Source: WHTB01 sp050699035 (GTDB taxonomy: Bacteria > Actinomycetota > Actinomycetes > Propionibacteriales > Nocardioidaceae). From it: a stretch of 22,275 nt of DNA. Positions within the stretch are counted from its first letter, which is position 1. Each line of letters starts with the position of its first letter. Under the pieces are notes generated by a model. The model did not search any database. It was not told where the DNA came from and worked only from the letters and a program-made list of their open reading frames with translations. Below, piece by piece: positions 20,086 to 22,275 of the stretch. Made by a program: the position numbers and the translations under genes. The DNA lies in NCBI GenBank assembly GCA_050699035.1, contig JBOHDE010000041.1, positions 1-22,275 of the forward strand, in the 5' to 3' direction.

Positions 20086-21261
20086 TCAGCTGCAGGCGCC
20101 GGTGTCGACGCGTTCGTCGGACGTACGGCCGCGCGCGGCGTCTCGTGACACCTGGGCCGCCGTCACTGCATAACCGGTGCGCGCGTCCGACACCGACTTG
20201 GCGAAGACCACGCCGTACACGTCGCCGTCGGTCGACACCAGTGGTCCGCCGGAGTTGCCGGGCTGCACGTTGGAGAACACCGAGTAGACGCTGCGGAACA
20301 CCGTGCCCTGGTTGTAGATGTCGGAGCTGCGCAGCCGCTGCTCGGCCCTTATCCGGGCCGGCTCGGCGTCGAACGGGCCGTTGCCGGGGTAGCCGAGCAC
20401 CGCCCCCGAGTCGCCGCTGCGTCCCGACTCGGTGAAGTCGAGCGCGGGCAGGTCGAGGCCGTCGACCGAGAGTACGGCAATGTCGAGGTCGGCGTCGTAG
20501 ACCACGGTGCGGGCGGAGTGCTCCTCGTCACCGACGACCACCGTCGGCTCGTCGACACCCGCGACCACGTGCGCGTTGGTCATCACCCGCCCGGGTGCGT
20601 ACACGAATCCAGAGCCCTCGACCGAACGGGAGCACGAGTCGGCCGTGCCGAGGATCTTGACCACGCTGCGCGACGCCGCCCGGATCTCCCGGTCGCGGAG
20701 CACCTCGCGCGTCGGCGGGTCGACCGGCACGATGCGCTCGGGTACGAACGGGTCGAGGTAGCGCGGGAACACGCTCTGGTTGACGACGTCGTTGAGCGCC
20801 TCGAGCACCTGGTCGGCGTCGCCCGGCAAGACCTGGTCGACCCGAGCCAGCACCTGCGACGACTGCACCATCCGGGCGACACCGGGGATCTGCGTCCCGC
20901 TGACCGCGACGCCGAGCGCCCAGGACACGACCAGCGCTGCCGCGGCCGACAGGACCGCGCCGCCCACCGCGTCGACGGCCCGCACCGGCTCGTGCACGAT
21001 CCGCCGTCGCAGGTTGCCGCCGAAGTGAGCGGCCACCGTCTGGCCGAGCAGTGCGCACAGCAGCACCAGCAAAACGGCGGCGACGGAGACCCCGATCGAC
21101 GCCTGGAAGCGGTCGAAGAAGCGGGGTGAGACGAGGACGCCGATGGCCCCGCCGACCAGCAGGCCGACCGTCGAGCAGGCGCCGACCACGAAGCCCTGCC
21201 GGAACCCGGACAGGGCGTAGACGACCGCGAACGCGATCAACAGCCAGTCGAGTACGTTCAC
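20086..21261 (-). CDS. marP: MarP family membrane serine protease
   Basis: A 391-residue protease with an N-terminal CvpA-like membrane domain of about four helices (VLDWLLIAFAVVYALSGFRQ; GLLVGGAIGVLVSP; VAAVLLVLLCALLGQTVAA; GGAVLSAAAALVVSWALG) and an extracellular chymotrypsin-like domain. The catalytic triad is H231 (TNAHVVAG), D260 (DLDIAVLS) and S337 (QPGNSGGPL). C210 and C390 match the disulfide pair known in M. tuberculosis MarP (C214/C395), and the triad offsets agree (H235, D264, S343). Family knowledge: MarP keeps intrapericellular pH and survival in acid and oxidative stress, acting on the peptidoglycan hydrolase RipA. I chose GTG 21261, which overlaps the Nudix stop (GTGA); an upstream ATG at 21336 falls inside that gene. 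Confidence 0.93.
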   Translation of the reverse strand: MNVLDWLLIAFAVVYALSGFRQGFVVGACSTVGLLVGGAIGVLVSPRFFDRFQASIGVSVAAVLLVLLCALLGQTVAAHFGGNLRRRIVHEPVRAVDAVGGAVLSAAAALVVSWALGVAVSGTQIPGVARMVQSSQVLARVDQVLPGDADQVLEALNDVVNQSVFPRYLDPFVPERIVPVDPPTREVLRDREIRAASRSVVKILGTADSCSRSVEGSGFVYAPGRVMTNAHVVAGVDEPTVVVGDEEHSARTVVYDADLDIAVLSVDGLDLPALDFTESGRSGDSGAVLGYPGNGPFDAEPARIRAEQRLRSSDIYNQGTVFRSVYSVFSNVQPGNSGGPLVSTDGDVYGVVFAKSVSDARTGYAVTAAQVSRDAARGRTSDERVDTGACS

Positions 21262-21917
21262 CTGTTCCGCCAAGCGTTGTCGATCATGTGCTCCGGTAGG
21301 TCGGTATAACGATCGACTTGCCAGGGGGTTTCCCACCCCACGTGCGCGAACAGTCTCGACAGCAGCCCACCGGTGAACCCCCAGACGAAGAGGTCGCGTA
21401 CGACGAAGGCCGGGCCGATGTAGCCGGACGGGTGCCGGACGGAGAACCGGTTGGCCGGGTCGAGCAGCTCGTCGACCGGGATCCGGTGCACCGAGGCGAC
21501 CTCCGCGGGGTCGACCACCGACACCTCGCTCGGCTCACGCCACCAGCCGAGTACCGGCGTGACCGCGAAGTTGCCCGGCGGCACGTACAGGCGCGGCAGC
21601 TCCCCCAGCACCTCGACGCCCGACGGGTCGAGACCGGTCTCCTCCTCGGCCTCGCGCAGCGCGGCGGCGACCGGCCCGTCGTCCGCCGGGTCCTGCGCAC
21701 CACCCGGGAACGCGACGTGGGACGGGTGGGAGCGCATGTCGTGGGCGCGCTCGATCAGCAGCACGTCGGGCCGACCGGCCGCGTCGCCGAACAACATCAG
21801 CACCGCGGCCGGACGCGCCGAGTCGTCGTCGGGCGGCAGGACCCGCGACAGCTGGTGGTCTTCGATGCCGTCGAGCCCGTCGACCAGCGGGTCCGTCCAC
21901 GCCGGTCGCTCAGTCAT
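21258..21917 (-). CDS. Nudix hydrolase, CoA pyrophosphatase type
   Basis: A 219-residue Nudix protein. The CoA-family signature LLIERAHDMRSHPSHVAFPG lies directly before the Nudix box, which is G-rich with RE...EE in AALREAEEETGLD; the first Glu of the box is Asp, as in many CoA-type members. Downstream LPRLYVPPGNFAVTPVLGWW and SVRHPSGYIGPAFVV are family-typical. It should hydrolyse CoA or its derivatives to 3',5'-ADP and phosphopantetheine, housekeeping for CoA pools. I chose ATG 21917-21915, which overlaps the upstream thioredoxin-like stop by eight bases; a further in-frame start at 21980 lies in that gene. Synteny with Rv3672c supports the call. It overlaps marP downstream by 4 bases. Confidence 0.92.
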   Translation of the reverse strand: MTERPAWTDPLVDGLDGIEDHQLSRVLPPDDDSARPAAVLMLFGDAAGRPDVLLIERAHDMRSHPSHVAFPGGAQDPADDGPVAAALREAEEETGLDPSGVEVLGELPRLYVPPGNFAVTPVLGWWREPSEVSVVDPAEVASVHRIPVDELLDPANRFSVRHPSGYIGPAFVVRDLFVWGFTGGLLSRLFAHVGWETPWQVDRYTDLPEHMIDNAWRNR

Positions 21918-22275
21918 CGACGCGTACCCCGAGGTGCTCCTCGACCGCCTTCTCGAGCTCCTCGATCGAGTGGATCTCACCGGACAGCGTGTGCACGATC
22001 CGCCCGTCGGCGTCGACCAGCACGGTCCACGGCAGCCCGATGACCCGGAGCGGCTTCTTCAGCTCGCCGTCGACATCGGCCATCGAGGGGTACGTCACCC
22101 CCGCCCGGCGAGCCAGCTCCAGGGCGGCTTCCGGGCGGGTGTCGGTGAAGTCGACGCCGACCACGTCGACCGTACCCTCGGCCGAGGTCGCGAACTCCTG
22201 CAGCAACGGCATCTCCTCGCGGCACGGGTCGCACCACGACGCCCACAGGTTGACCACGGTCGGTCGTCTGGGCAG
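21910..22275 (-). CDS. TlpA-like thioredoxin-fold thiol-disulfide protein (partial at right edge)
   Basis: The frame is open to the window edge, so the N-terminus (signal peptide or anchor) is missing. The visible 121 residues begin with PTVVNLWASWCDPCREEMPL, the redox CxxC motif (C-D-P-C) of the TlpA/ResA/DsbE group. VDVVGVDFTDTRPEAALELA and GVTYPSMADVDGELKK follow, and the cis-Pro loop is GLPWTVLVDADG. The C-terminus is EEHLGVRVDD. It is probably a membrane-tethered, extracytoplasmic reductase, as in cytochrome c biogenesis or envelope disulfide exchange, equivalent to Rv3673c. The GTG at 22257 is not a real start because the conserved strand extends upstream of it. Confidence 0.9.
   Translation of the reverse strand: MPRRPTVVNLWASWCDPCREEMPLLQEFATSAEGTVDVVGVDFTDTRPEAALELARRAGVTYPSMADVDGELKKPLRVIGLPWTVLVDADGRIVHTLSGEIHSIEELEKAVEEHLGVRVDD

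Overview
The window is high-GC, densely packed DNA with GTG/ATG starts, many 4-bp stop/start overlaps and several apparently leaderless promoters. The gene families (Ssd-type CpaE homologue with Tad ATPase/platform genes, 6C RNA, GuaB1, MarP, LytTR system with acetate-type symporters) point to an actinomycete. From memory, gene order resembles the M. tuberculosis block Rv3657c-Rv3673c (tad-like genes, ssd, 6C/B11 RNA, Rv3661 phosphatase, Rv3662c, acs, holin-like protein, ephE, marP, Nudix, TlpA-like). Family-level placement, perhaps Propionibacteriales, is only a guess.

Layout. 1-3428 (minus): a tightly overlapped pilus/secretion operon, ssd > tadA > tadB > tadC (the last cut by the left edge). 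3429-3841: a non-coding spacer carrying a 6C-type small RNA on the minus strand with three C7-loop hairpins and a terminator. 3842-4651 (plus): HAD-IB phosphatase. 4652-5039: a non-coding spacer with a hairpin and a nested inverted-repeat cluster. 5040-5735 (minus): a protein with a degenerate Fic-like signature, divergent from a SAM methyltransferase (5780-6586).

6623-17175 (all plus): a LytS-type histidine kinase, the GMP reductase/IMPDH-like GuaB1, an ArsR/SRPBCC pair with a palindromic operator, then the LytTR response regulator followed by two successive modules, each a small two-helix membrane protein plus a sodium/solute symporter, and finally acetyl-CoA synthetase. Together these look like a carboxylate (acetate/pyruvate) sensing, uptake and activation system.

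17190-22275 (all minus): a membrane-anchored beta-propeller-like protein, a spacer with the second repeat cluster, then (in transcription order from the right edge) a TlpA-like thioredoxin, CoA-type Nudix hydrolase, MarP serine protease, holin-X-like membrane protein and an EphE-like alpha/beta hydrolase whose only plausible start is CTG.

Most notable are the three-loop 6C RNA, the two related intergenic palindrome clusters (4899-5021 and 18485-18679), the degenerate Fic-like protein, the duplicated DUF485-like/symporter modules and the run of leaderless-looking starts. No CRISPR array, tRNA, rRNA, transposase or prophage was seen.
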